Positions 33,366-41,619 of a stretch of 64,000 bases of DNA are shown here, piece after piece. Under the pieces are notes generated by a model, which saw only the letters and a program-made list of their open reading frames with translations, was not told where the DNA came from and searched no databases. Numbering within the stretch: the first letter of the stretch is position 1; every line of letters starts with the position of its first letter. The DNA comes from UMGS1696 sp963642885 (GTDB lineage: Bacteria; Bacillota; Clostridia; Oscillospirales; CAG-272): positions 1 to 64,000 of the forward strand of contig CAVIJI010000003.1 in NCBI GenBank assembly GCA_963642885.1. Direction: 5' to 3'. A program made the translations under genes and the position numbers.

Positions 33366-33415
33366 TACATCTTTGGTGATTATTTCATTTTCACTTTTAT
33401 CAGCCAATGCCCCGT

Positions 33416-33814
33416 TCATTCGTGAAGATAAATTCCTATCTTGATTTTAACCCAATTGCCTTTTATTTCTTTGTCGGAAATTTTTCCGAACAACAGCTTT
33501 CCCGCATCCATGAGACGAGAAAACACGGCATTGTCATCTTTTGGTACATATCCGATTTTTACACCGTCGCCGTTTTTTATTACTATAGCTTTGGGATCAT
33601 AATAGTTATCAGGCTCACGGAAAAAATCCAATTTATCGTCTACACTGAGATACTGTGCCAATTCCTCTATACCCTCAATATGTGTTGTTCCCGCAACATA
33701 TGTATCAAACAAAAAGATGTCACGTTCATACGGCTTCGGTATTATAAGTTCTCCGTTATTTCCGTGCAGCAAACCGACCAGTCCGCCTTTGTTGCTTTCT
33801 ATGATACTGCTCAT
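33416..33814 (-). CDS. HIRAN-domain protein
   Basis: A 132-residue protein consisting essentially of a HIRAN domain (TYVAGTTHIEGIEELAQYL, FFREPDNYYDPKAIVI and IGYVPKDDNAVFSRLMDAGK). In larger proteins HIRAN recognises 3' single-stranded DNA ends or stalled forks; free-standing bacterial HIRAN proteins are poorly known. It begins 4 bp after the stop of the J-domain gene at 33819, so the two are expressed together. The combination suggests a small stress or DNA-repair-linked unit, but there is no direct evidence of function. Confidence 0.82.
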   Translation of the reverse strand: MSSIIESNKGGLVGLLHGNNGELIIPKPYERDIFLFDTYVAGTTHIEGIEELAQYLSVDDKLDFFREPDNYYDPKAIVIKNGDGVKIGYVPKDDNAVFSRLMDAGKLLFGKISDKEIKGNWVKIKIGIYLHE

Positions 33815-33818
33815 ACTA

Positions 33819-34985
33819 TCACCTCAACATTTCTTGAATGCGTTTCTCATACAAACCATATATTTCTTTCAATTCATTTATTGTTTTCTCGAGTTCGGCT
33901 TTCTTCTCCGCTATCTGTTTCGGATCATCAACTAAATTCTTCATTGTGTACGGATATTGTTTTTTTATACTTTCGATTTGCTCTCGGATAAGTCCGAGAT
34001 TTTTATCAAGCCGTTCTTTTTCTTTTTCGAGAAGGGAAAAAGCGTTTTCGTTATTATCTGGAATTACAGGTTCCGACGCCGTATCGTGAATCACACGAAG
34101 AGTGTCAAGATCACCTTTTTCGTACGCCTGAACTGCGTTCTGAAACAGTCTGAGCTGAGCGGGTGTAACATTCGGATGCAAATCCGGATGGAGAGTTTTT
34201 ACAATGCTTCTGTACAGTTTCTTAATTTCTTTTGTTTCTTCCTCTGAGAGAATGCGTCCTTTATTATACTCTATTGCTTTATTTACCCTGTCGATTTGCT
34301 CATCAAGTTTACGCTTGAATTCGATGAATTCTTCATCGAGCGTATCTTCGATAACGGACAACACTATTTTTTCCCGACGATTTTTCTTTGCTTGGATGAT
34401 ATCGATTTTTCGCTTCAGACGAAGTACTCCGCAATTCATTTCAAATGCTTTACATTCAAGGTACCCGACAGCAAGCATGTAAGCACTTTCTATATTTTTA
34501 CAGATTACAAATCTTAATTCATCTTTTTCAAGCAGTAATACGGATATTTCGGTACGCAGCTTTTCAACTTCGGCCTTTAATGCAATGAATTCGGGGAGAA
34601 CGACAATTGTGTATTCATTTGTATTATTTTGCGTCTGTGCAAGTTCACTCAGTCGTGTTAGTGCGACAATAAACCACTGTCTGGTCTCAGGATTCGTGAT
34701 TGATTCACCGTAGAACGCCCAATGGTTAAAATAACGCCACCTCGAAAATACGGCAGAGCCGAGCAAGGGAATATCCGTTACACTGTCGATAATTTCCCTT
34801 AGGGCACCCAGATCATATGCTGCTTTTCCGTATATTTGACCAAATGCCTGACTGCAGTCCATCTTAAATCCGAGTGCGAAGCAATCCTCCGACATATTAT
34901 CAAATTCACTCTCTGCAACATTATCGTCTTTGAATTTTTCGCACCATTTAACAGCAAAATCGTAGATCTGTTTTAAATCATTCAT
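33819..34985 (-). CDS. Coiled-coil protein with a central J-domain
   Basis: A 388-residue protein. Residues 1-130 are a helical region of unknown type (MNDLKQIYDFAVKWCEKFKDD); 130-240 form a long charged coiled coil; 245-305 hold a J-domain with the HPD motif (LHPDLHPN, His266-Asp268) flanked by IKKLYRSIVKT and LFQNAVQAYEKGDLDTL; a second coiled coil ends the protein. HPD stimulates ATP hydrolysis by DnaK-type Hsp70. Unlike DnaJ there is no G/F or zinc region and the J-domain is internal. ATG 34985 follows GGAGG. It is the first gene of a pair with the HIRAN protein. Confidence 0.8.
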   Translation of the reverse strand: MNDLKQIYDFAVKWCEKFKDDNVAESEFDNMSEDCFALGFKMDCSQAFGQIYGKAAYDLGALREIIDSVTDIPLLGSAVFSRWRYFNHWAFYGESITNPETRQWFIVALTRLSELAQTQNNTNEYTIVVLPEFIALKAEVEKLRTEISVLLLEKDELRFVICKNIESAYMLAVGYLECKAFEMNCGVLRLKRKIDIIQAKKNRREKIVLSVIEDTLDEEFIEFKRKLDEQIDRVNKAIEYNKGRILSEEETKEIKKLYRSIVKTLHPDLHPNVTPAQLRLFQNAVQAYEKGDLDTLRVIHDTASEPVIPDNNENAFSLLEKEKERLDKNLGLIREQIESIKKQYPYTMKNLVDDPKQIAEKKAELEKTINELKEIYGLYEKRIQEMLR

Positions 34986-35127
34986 CTGAGCCGAACCTCC
35001 GTATTTTTTTATTGTTTTCTTCCTTACTATATTTATACACGAATAATGAGATATTAGCAATACTTGATTCGATAATTATTGTAAATTCTATTCGAATCCG
35101 ACGTATTTGGTATAAAAATTTTTTTGC

Positions 35128-35156
35128 TTGACAGAACTTGCTTTTCCTGCTATACT
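35128..35156 (+). promoter_or_regulatory. Promoter of the GH28-like lipoprotein gene
   Basis: TTGACA (35128-35133), 17-bp spacer, TATACT (35151-35156), followed by AGGAGG and the start codon at 35179. The leader is very short, about 15-20 nt. Confidence 0.85.
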
Positions 35157-35178
35157 CAACAAGAGGAGGATGATTATC

Positions 35179-36882
35179 ATGAAAACAAACGTCCTGCATA
35201 TAATATTATTTACACTACTGCTCGGAGGAATACTTATGACTGCATCTTGTAGGAAAAATACAGATGAAACACTTGAAGAAACCGTCGGTGAAACACAGGA
35301 AATCGCCGTAACAGATAACGACACCATTGAAAACACGCTTACGGTATCGGGAGCCGATTATACCGACTATGTACCTGACTCACTGGAAGAATGGTTAGAT
35401 GAAAACAGCGTGAACATGCAAAACGGTGCGAACACACGCCCCGGAATTATAGTTTCACCGTATTTTACTCTCACCGTCAACGGCACCGCTATACCGGTAT
35501 TTACCGAAAAAACCACTCGCTCACCGCATTCTTTTGCGTACATTGATGTATCCGGTTATACCGACGGTGAAAGTCTCTCACTTGATGTTAACGTAACAAC
35601 TCATACCGAACGTGAAAATCCCGTGGTGCTTCCCGAGAGTTCGGGAGTTTCCGCATCGGTGGACGGCAATAATGTACATGCCACAATCAATGATTTCGGC
35701 ACATATACTTTTTCATTTGACAGAAAAAACGGAAAGGGCGGCTCTTCTTACCCCTTGACACTTATGGTTAAGCCTTCTGAAACACTCGATGTTCCCTCTG
35801 ATTACAATCGAGTTGAGTACGAACCCGGCGAATATACCGGTGCCGAAACAATTCTCAACACACAGAATACTCTGTATTATTTCAAAAAAGGAACGTATGA
35901 TATCGAATGTTTTTCGATCGAAGCCGACAATGTTATTCTTTATTTTGAACCGGGAACACTTTTGCGCGCACGCTTTCTGACATACAATACAGATGGTTCT
36001 CCTAAATACAGCAGTCTGTTCTCATCGTGGGGACATAAAAACGTAACCATACTCGGACGTCCCGCACTCGACATTGCAATGAGGGACAGAGCCGGTGTTA
36101 TTTTCTCCTTTGCTCGTATGGAAGACATGGAATTCGCAGGATTTAATGTATGCAATTCCAATTCATGGACGTGCTGTTTTACAAACTGCAAAAATATTGT
36201 AATACGAGACCTCATTTTAATCGGATACCGCACATACTCTGACGGCGTAATGTTGTCGGACTGTGAAAACGCAAATGTGTCAGGTTGTTTTGTACGTACG
36301 GGTGACGATGCATTGGAGGTTAAATCCACTTCGGACGGAACTCTGCGCACAAAGAACGTTGTTTTCGAAAACAATGCCGTTTGGACTGATAAGGGTATTG
36401 CGTATGGTTGTGTATTTGAATCGAATTTCGACCAAAGCGCAGTCACCTGGCGCAACAACTCGGTAGGATTCGCACTCGCGGACTGGTCATCGCACTTAGG
36501 CTGCACTACGATCTCTATAGACGGCTCGAATCCTTCGGTTACGGACTCCGATATGCTGTTCGAGAATATCGAAATTTATGTAACACACTGTCCGCTCATT
36601 ACGGTTTGTATGGAAAACGGCGGTACTGTTCGTGACATTACCTTCAAAAATATACACGCAAAGGAAGCCAAGCTGAATTCCGCCGTTTCCAAAAATTACA
36701 TCGACTTAATCATCAAAAACTCGGACGGAGGCCCGATCAGTGACTTCACAATCGGTGACCTTTGGTTTGATGATATCTCATGGAACGAAACAACGTTAAC
36801 GTCCGAAAATGCTTCGGAAGAAATACGTTTCAGTGTGCCGAAGGATTATCCGGTAAACAAGGACATTTTGCACGTACAATAA
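35179..36882 (+). CDS. GH28/GH49-like right-handed beta-helix lipoprotein
   Basis: A 567-residue lipoprotein: MKTNVLHIILFTLLLGGILMTASC is a signal peptide with Cys24 in the lipobox. Residues about 60-210 form a beta-sandwich like the N-terminal domain of GH49 dextranases and some GH28 enzymes; the rest is a beta-helix with stacked repeats (NIVIRDLILIGYRTYSDGVML, ENANVSGCFVRTGDDALEVKS). Asp355 in SDG and Asp376-Asp377 in GDDALEVKS align with the catalytic acids of polygalacturonases. It probably cuts a polysaccharide at the cell surface. It follows a strong promoter and ends at a terminator. Confidence 0.8.
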   Translation: MKTNVLHIILFTLLLGGILMTASCRKNTDETLEETVGETQEIAVTDNDTIENTLTVSGADYTDYVPDSLEEWLDENSVNMQNGANTRPGIIVSPYFTLTVNGTAIPVFTEKTTRSPHSFAYIDVSGYTDGESLSLDVNVTTHTERENPVVLPESSGVSASVDGNNVHATINDFGTYTFSFDRKNGKGGSSYPLTLMVKPSETLDVPSDYNRVEYEPGEYTGAETILNTQNTLYYFKKGTYDIECFSIEADNVILYFEPGTLLRARFLTYNTDGSPKYSSLFSSWGHKNVTILGRPALDIAMRDRAGVIFSFARMEDMEFAGFNVCNSNSWTCCFTNCKNIVIRDLILIGYRTYSDGVMLSDCENANVSGCFVRTGDDALEVKSTSDGTLRTKNVVFENNAVWTDKGIAYGCVFESNFDQSAVTWRNNSVGFALADWSSHLGCTTISIDGSNPSVTDSDMLFENIEIYVTHCPLITVCMENGGTVRDITFKNIHAKEAKLNSAVSKNYIDLIIKNSDGGPISDFTIGDLWFDDISWNETTLTSENASEEIRFSVPKDYPVNKDILHVQ

Positions 36883-36983
36883 AAGATGACGGCAGCTAAT
36901 CTCGATCTCGGCTTTGTTTGGAATACGGAATCTCACAACCGTATGTGATTGTCCTTGATTATTTTTACTGTTGCAATGCTTTA

Positions 36984-37020
36984 TACGCTCGTTCACGTAA
37001 AGTGAACGAGCGTATTTTAC
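36984..37020 (+). terminator. Terminator of the GH28-like gene
   Basis: TACGCTCGTTCAC (36984-36996) pairs perfectly with GTGAACGAGCGTA (37002-37014), followed by TTTTACTTTTTG. The 100 bp before it show nothing else. Confidence 0.85.
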
Positions 37021-37111
37021 TTTTTGAAATTCACGCTGTCTTTGCACAAGACGTATGTAAGCAAAAAAATGTGGTCGTAAACTATCAACCACACAGAATT
37101 ACAGATAAAAA

Positions 37112-37158
37112 AATCGAGTGTACCTGCAGCCATTTAAAGACTGTACGAACACTCGATT
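37112..37158 (-). terminator. Terminator of tRNA-Leu
   Basis: AATCGAGTGT (37112-37121) pairs with ACACTCGATT (37149-37158); on the minus strand TTTTTTTAT follows. It lies 5 bp after the tRNA 3' end. Confidence 0.85.
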
Positions 37159-37162
37159 ATAA

Positions 37163-37246
37163 TGCGGGTAAAAGGACTTGAACCTTCACGAAGTTGCCCC
37201 CACAAGAACCTGAATCTTGCGCGTCTGCCAATTCCGCCACACCCGC
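37163..37246 (-). tRNA. tRNA-Leu (anticodon CAG)
   Basis: An 84-nt class II tRNA read from 37246 downwards: acceptor GCGGGTG with ACCCGCA at the end, D-arm GGCGGAATTGGCAGACGC, anticodon arm CAAGA-TTCAGGT-TCTTG with anticodon CAG, a long variable arm (GGGGGCAACTTCGT) and T-arm GGTTCAAGTCC. CCA is not encoded. It reads CUG codons. Confidence 0.96.
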
Positions 37247-37272
37247 ATATGAGTCATACGCTCAGTGCTTCT

Positions 37273-37301
37273 ATTATACTCTTTTGCGTATATTTTGTCA
37301 A
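37273..37301 (-). promoter_or_regulatory. Promoter of tRNA-Leu
   Basis: On the minus strand TTGACA (37301-37296), 17-bp spacer, TATAAT (37278-37273): full consensus in both boxes. Confidence 0.85.
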
Positions 37302-37458
37302 TAGCTGACGGAAAAATTTTTTATCGGTAAATTTCGCAGTGAATTTTCGGTGTATATCACGGTGTATTGTTCTTTTATGCTGTTTTCGCACGGACACCAT
37401 AAGTCTACCTCATCAAAGAATAATCATGTTTATTGTCGAATTTCTCACAGTTTCCCCA

Positions 37459-37490
37459 TTGCATTTTATTCAGCATTATAGTATACTATA
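37459..37490 (+). promoter_or_regulatory. Promoter of the proline operon with an overlapping palindrome
   Basis: TTGCAT (37459-37464), 17-bp spacer, TATACT (37482-37487). The -10 box lies inside a perfect 14-bp palindrome, TATAGTATACTATA (37477-37490), which could be a repressor site. Confidence 0.6.
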
Positions 37491-37532
37491 CGCATATTTA
37501 TTCATTTATAGAATCGGGGAGATTTACACACA

Positions 37533-38315
37533 ATGCGAATCGTCGTAAAAGTCGGAACATCAACTTTGACTCATCCTTCGGGACATTTAAATATACGTCA
37601 TATGGAAAGCTTCTGTAAAGTGCTGAGCGATTTAAAAAACGCAGGAAATGAGATTATCCTTGTTTCATCGGGTGCAATTGCAATGGGCATGGGTAAGCTT
37701 TCTCTGCGTGAAAGGCCTTCCGCTATCGCGGAAAAACAAGCCACAGCCGCCGTCGGACAATGCGAGCTCATGTACATCTACGATAAACTGTTCTCGGAAT
37801 ACAACCATGTTGTAGCGCAAATTCTTTTGACCGCTGCGGATGTCGGTGACTCGGTACGGAAAACTAACTTTATCGGCACTGTTTCGAATCTGCTCAAAAT
37901 GCAGGTGCTGCCTATTGTAAACGAAAACGATACGGTTGCAACCGATGAAATAACAGAAGGTCTTATCGGAGACAACGATACGCTCGGAGCTATTGTCGCT
38001 ACATCTTTATGCGCTGACATGCTTATTCTTTTATCGGATATAGACGGATTATATACAGACAATCCCCGTACTTCGTCTGATGCGAAATTCATCCCGCTTG
38101 TAAACGAAATAACTCCCGAACTCATATCACACGCAGGTGGTAAAGGAACCGCAAACGGTACAGGCGGTATGGCAACAAAGCTGAAAGCCGCAAAAATATG
38201 CATGGATGCAAATGTCGATATGATAATTGCCAACGGCAAAAATCCCGATATTTTGTACGATATTGTTTCGGGTAAATCGATCGGAACACGTTTTCACAGA
38301 AAGGCTGACATATGA
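37533..38315 (+). CDS. proB: Glutamate 5-kinase
   Basis: The first enzyme of proline synthesis, phosphorylating glutamate to gamma-glutamyl phosphate. The 260-residue protein is an amino acid kinase domain only: VKVGTSTLTHPSGHLN at the N-terminus, VSSGAIAMGMGKL, LPIVNENDTVATDEI and LLSDIDGLYTDNP are conserved active-site and feedback-site segments. The C-terminal PUA domain of E. coli-type ProB is missing, a common short form. It heads the proBAC operon; its TGA overlaps the ATG of proA by four bases. Confidence 0.95.
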   Translation: MRIVVKVGTSTLTHPSGHLNIRHMESFCKVLSDLKNAGNEIILVSSGAIAMGMGKLSLRERPSAIAEKQATAAVGQCELMYIYDKLFSEYNHVVAQILLTAADVGDSVRKTNFIGTVSNLLKMQVLPIVNENDTVATDEITEGLIGDNDTLGAIVATSLCADMLILLSDIDGLYTDNPRTSSDAKFIPLVNEITPELISHAGGKGTANGTGGMATKLKAAKICMDANVDMIIANGKNPDILYDIVSGKSIGTRFHRKADI

Positions 38316-39577
38316 AAAGTACACTATCCATACTCAATGACGCAAAAGAATGCTCATCTTCTCTTGCATTAACCGACACACAAACACGAAACCGCTTTCT
38401 TCATGCTATGGCCGAGGCTATTATTGCGCATACGGACAAAATTCTGCTCGCCAATTGTGTCGATATGGAAAAAGCACGCGGACACATTTCGGATGTAATG
38501 CTTGACAGACTTAAGCTTGACGAAAAAAGAATAATCAATATGGCAAAAGGAATAACAGACGTTGCCTCATTGCCCGATTCTGTCGGAAAAGTACTCACGG
38601 AAACAAAGCATCCTAACGGTATGAGAATTGTGAAAACAACCGTCCCTCTCGGCGTGATTGCGATTATATATGAAAGCCGTCCGAATGTCACATCCGATGC
38701 TGCCGCGCTTTGCATAAAAAGCGCTAATGCATGCATACTCCGCAGCGGAAAAGATGCATGGGAAAGTGCTAACGCGATTGTCGCCGCTATGCAGGAGGGT
38801 CTGCGGAAAGCCGATGGCAATCCTTTATGGGTGCAACTGGTTGAGGATACAACACGTGAAAGTTCTGTTGAATTAATGCGTGCGGTAGGGTATGTGGATT
38901 TACTTATACCGAGAGGCGGAAAAGGACTGATTAAAAGCTGCACCGAAAACGCACTTGTTCCGTGTATTGAGACAGGTACGGGAATCTGTCACATTTACGT
39001 CGATAAAGATGCGGATTTTGATATGGCACTTACCATTATCGAGAACGCAAAAACAAGCCGTCCTTCCGTGTGCAATGCGGTCGAGGTTTGTCTCGTGGAT
39101 AAAGCCGTTGCGGGAGAATTTTTACCCCAGCTTGTGAAAAAGCTGAGGACAGAGCGAATCCTCAACGGTAAAATTCCCGTTGAACTCAGATGTGACGCAG
39201 AAGCGTTAAAATATATCGATTGTGATGCTTCCGCAGCAAATGAAAATGATTTCGACACGGAATTTCTCGACTATATTCTTGCCGTAAAAACAGTAGACGG
39301 TGTGAGTGAGGCGATAGCACATATTAAAGAACACTCCACACACCACAGTGAATCTATAGTAACATCAAACGAAGCAGCGGCCGAAAAATTTCTGAACAGT
39401 ATTGACAGTGCCGCAGTATATTGGAATGCCTCGACAAGATTCACCGACGGCGGTGAATTCGGACTCGGTTGTGAAATGGGTATCTCCACACAAAAGCTTC
39501 ATGCAAGAGGCCCGATGGGTCTCGACGCACTTTGCACATATCAATATCGTATTTACGGTAGCGGTCAAGTACGTTAA
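38312..39577 (+). CDS. proA: Gamma-glutamyl phosphate reductase
   Basis: A 421-residue NADPH-dependent reductase that makes glutamate semialdehyde from gamma-glutamyl phosphate. The ALDH-like fold shows PLGVIAIIYESRPNVTSDAAALCIKSANACILRSGKDA, DLLIPRGGKGLI and the catalytic cysteine region ENAKTSRPSVCNAVEVCLV. The end of the protein (EFGLGCEMGISTQKLHARGPMGLDALCTYQY) is fully typical. It begins inside the stop codon of proB (ATGA overlap), coupling translation and favouring channelling of the unstable phosphate between the two enzymes. Confidence 0.97.
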   Translation: MKSTLSILNDAKECSSSLALTDTQTRNRFLHAMAEAIIAHTDKILLANCVDMEKARGHISDVMLDRLKLDEKRIINMAKGITDVASLPDSVGKVLTETKHPNGMRIVKTTVPLGVIAIIYESRPNVTSDAAALCIKSANACILRSGKDAWESANAIVAAMQEGLRKADGNPLWVQLVEDTTRESSVELMRAVGYVDLLIPRGGKGLIKSCTENALVPCIETGTGICHIYVDKDADFDMALTIIENAKTSRPSVCNAVEVCLVDKAVAGEFLPQLVKKLRTERILNGKIPVELRCDAEALKYIDCDASAANENDFDTEFLDYILAVKTVDGVSEAIAHIKEHSTHHSESIVTSNEAAAEKFLNSIDSAAVYWNASTRFTDGGEFGLGCEMGISTQKLHARGPMGLDALCTYQYRIYGSGQVR

Positions 39578-39653
39578 TCGCGTTCCGATTATTTCGGATT
39601 AATTTTAGGCATCGCCTTAACTATATTTAATACAGAATAAAGAAGGTTATTAT

Positions 39654-40457
39654 ATGAAAAAAATCGGATGCATAGGAATCGGCAACATGGGTGGAGCTCT
39701 TCTTGAAGCTATCTGTAAAACCGAATACGAAAGCGAAACACTTATCTGTGATTTTAATACAGAGAGGGTTAATTCGTTTACCGACAAATACAAATGCAAA
39801 AGTTCATCGTTACACGAAATTGCCGTTAATGCGGATTATATAGTTCTCGGAGTAAAGCCTCAGAACTTAGCCGAATTATTGTCGTCCTTATCTTCGGATT
39901 TGTCGGAACGTGATACCAAACCCGTGCTTATATCCATGGCAGCGGGTGTAACCACCGATACCATACTTTCACTTACCGATTGTGACTGTCCCATTATAAG
40001 AATCATGCCGAATGTCGCGGCGTCTGTCGGTGAAGCGGTTATTCTTTACGACCACACCAAAAACGTAAGCGAGAATTCACTTGATGATTTCCGTTCAATC
40101 TTCACGTATGCAGGAAAACTGCTTCCCATCAAAGAAGAAAAGATTGATGCGGCGAGTGCTGTTTCCGGATGCGGTCCCGCTTTCGTCAGCATGTTCATCG
40201 AAGCATTGGCAGACGGCGGAGTTTCATGCGGACTTCCTCGTTCTACCGCAATGGAGCTTGCGATACAGACTGTAATCGGAACGGGAATACTTTTAGCGGA
40301 CACAAAAATGCATCCGGGTGTATTAAAGGATGCAGTTACCTCACCTGCAGGTACTACTATCGCAGGAGTTCGCGTGCTCGAAAACAACGGTTTTCGCTCC
40401 GCTGTAATGGAGGCGGTAATCGCCGCAAAAGAACGCGCATCGGGACTTAATAAATGA
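39654..40457 (+). CDS. proC: Pyrroline-5-carboxylate reductase
   Basis: A 267-residue enzyme that reduces P5C to proline with NAD(P)H. The Rossmann start is KKIGCIGIGNMGGALLEAI, followed by DYIVLGVKPQNL, ISMAAGVTTDTI, IIRIMPNVAASVGEAV and the signature VSGCGPAFVSMFIEALADGG; the C-terminal dimer helix carries PGVLKDAVTSPAGTTIAGVRVLE. It lies 76 bp after proA, completing the proline pathway in one operon, and is followed by a strong terminator. Confidence 0.97.
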   Translation: MKKIGCIGIGNMGGALLEAICKTEYESETLICDFNTERVNSFTDKYKCKSSSLHEIAVNADYIVLGVKPQNLAELLSSLSSDLSERDTKPVLISMAAGVTTDTILSLTDCDCPIIRIMPNVAASVGEAVILYDHTKNVSENSLDDFRSIFTYAGKLLPIKEEKIDAASAVSGCGPAFVSMFIEALADGGVSCGLPRSTAMELAIQTVIGTGILLADTKMHPGVLKDAVTSPAGTTIAGVRVLENNGFRSAVMEAVIAAKERASGLNK

Positions 40458-40464
40458 ATATAAC

Positions 40465-40519
40465 AAAATCCCAATAGAGTATATGCCGCATCTCGGTTAA
40501 CTGCCCTATTGGGATTTTT
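40465..40519. terminator. Bidirectional terminator between proC and the UROD-fold gene
   Basis: AAAATCCCAATAG (40465-40477) pairs with CTATTGGGATTTT (40506-40518), loop about 28 bases, T-run on both strands. Confidence 0.9.
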
Positions 40520-40524
40520 AGTGT

Positions 40525-41589
40525 TCATCTTGCGTTTATCACAGCTTCAGCCAAGGCTCTGTCTCTCACAGAAAACCATTGACTTGTGTATGGTGTACCG
40601 TGAAGTTCTGAAAGAGTTTCCATGTACTCCTGCGGACTGCCGATGATCATTATTTCTTTTCCTGCCGAACGAATCTTACGGTATGTATCGAGCCAATACA
40701 TAGGTCCTTGCTTGCCTGCTCCGTAAACCCATTGAACGGCATTAAGCTTCTCGAGGGTTAAAATGTCGTCGAGGTGGGTAAGCTCCCCTACCCCATCGAG
40801 ATGATATATCGTATATTTTAACTTTTCCGTATCCCTGCGGAGTGTGTCAAGCACAAATTTACGGAACATGTTACTTCCGAGCATATAGCAAAAATCACAT
40901 TGAAGAATATATGACGGTTCGTTACATAAGAGTCCGTTCCAGTCGGAATAAATCGCTCCCTCTCCCATAGCGGAACGCATATCGTAATACGCATCGTACC
41001 ATGCTGTTTCGATTTCATTACGCAGACGAATTACTTCCTCGGGTTCATCACATAAGTAAATCAAAAGATTTTGTGTACCGCACAAAGAAGCAGCAACGTC
41101 CATTACTCCGCCCAAGTCCGGCATTGTCATAACAACACTGCCATCCCAGAATTCTCTTCCGGCACGATATATATCTTTCATTCTGCGCGCTACGGGGTGT
41201 TCCGGATTGTAATGTGCATGTATTTCGCTGATGTGCTTATCCGAATCAGGTGAAAACCAAATGGCACCTGTCGAATTGTCCATCTTAGCCCCGCATAATG
41301 CCGCTACAACACCCGGTCCGAAACAGTCCATTGAGAGCACAGGATACGCATCTCCGAGAAATTCGGATTGACTGAAATTTTCATCTAACGCTTCGATTAT
41401 TTGTTCAGGTGACCATTCAAATTGTAAACAGGTAGCCTGCGAAAGCAAAGGAGCGGGTGTACGTTTTTGTGTGGGATAAGCATCCCACATTATCACTCTC
41501 GTAAGCGGTCTGTTTAGCTCACCGCGCCACCACTTCATGTGGTTTTCCAACGTTTCTTCCATTCTCTCTTTGCTGAAATGAATTGCCAT
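40525..41589 (-). CDS. Uroporphyrinogen decarboxylase-fold protein (stand-alone)
   Basis: A 354-residue member of the UROD superfamily, which includes heme-synthesis decarboxylase and cobamide-dependent methyltransferases. Segments such as NHMKWWRGELNRP, MPDLGGVMDVAASLCG, LLIYLCDEPEEVIRL and YTIYHLDGVGELTHLDDIL follow the family; the His-Leu-Asp-Gly at the site where methyltransferases have His-x-Cys suggests no zinc-thiolate centre. It is 30 bp downstream of a metallo-beta-lactamase-fold gene in the same transcript, not near the corrinoid cluster. ATG 41589 follows GGAGG. It may be an enzyme of glycan or aromatic metabolism; no substrate can be assigned. Confidence 0.75.
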   Translation of the reverse strand: MAIHFSKERMEETLENHMKWWRGELNRPLTRVIMWDAYPTQKRTPAPLLSQATCLQFEWSPEQIIEALDENFSQSEFLGDAYPVLSMDCFGPGVVAALCGAKMDNSTGAIWFSPDSDKHISEIHAHYNPEHPVARRMKDIYRAGREFWDGSVVMTMPDLGGVMDVAASLCGTQNLLIYLCDEPEEVIRLRNEIETAWYDAYYDMRSAMGEGAIYSDWNGLLCNEPSYILQCDFCYMLGSNMFRKFVLDTLRRDTEKLKYTIYHLDGVGELTHLDDILTLEKLNAVQWVYGAGKQGPMYWLDTYRKIRSAGKEIMIIGSPQEYMETLSELHGTPYTSQWFSVRDRALAEAVINAR

Positions 41590-41619
41590 TGGTACAGACC
41601 CTCCTTTATTTACATACAA

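Noticed and set aside
40525..41589. Calling the UROD-fold protein hemE
   Set aside because: It lacks the N-terminal substrate-binding pattern of heme-synthesis UROD and is not near other heme genes; only the fold can be assigned.
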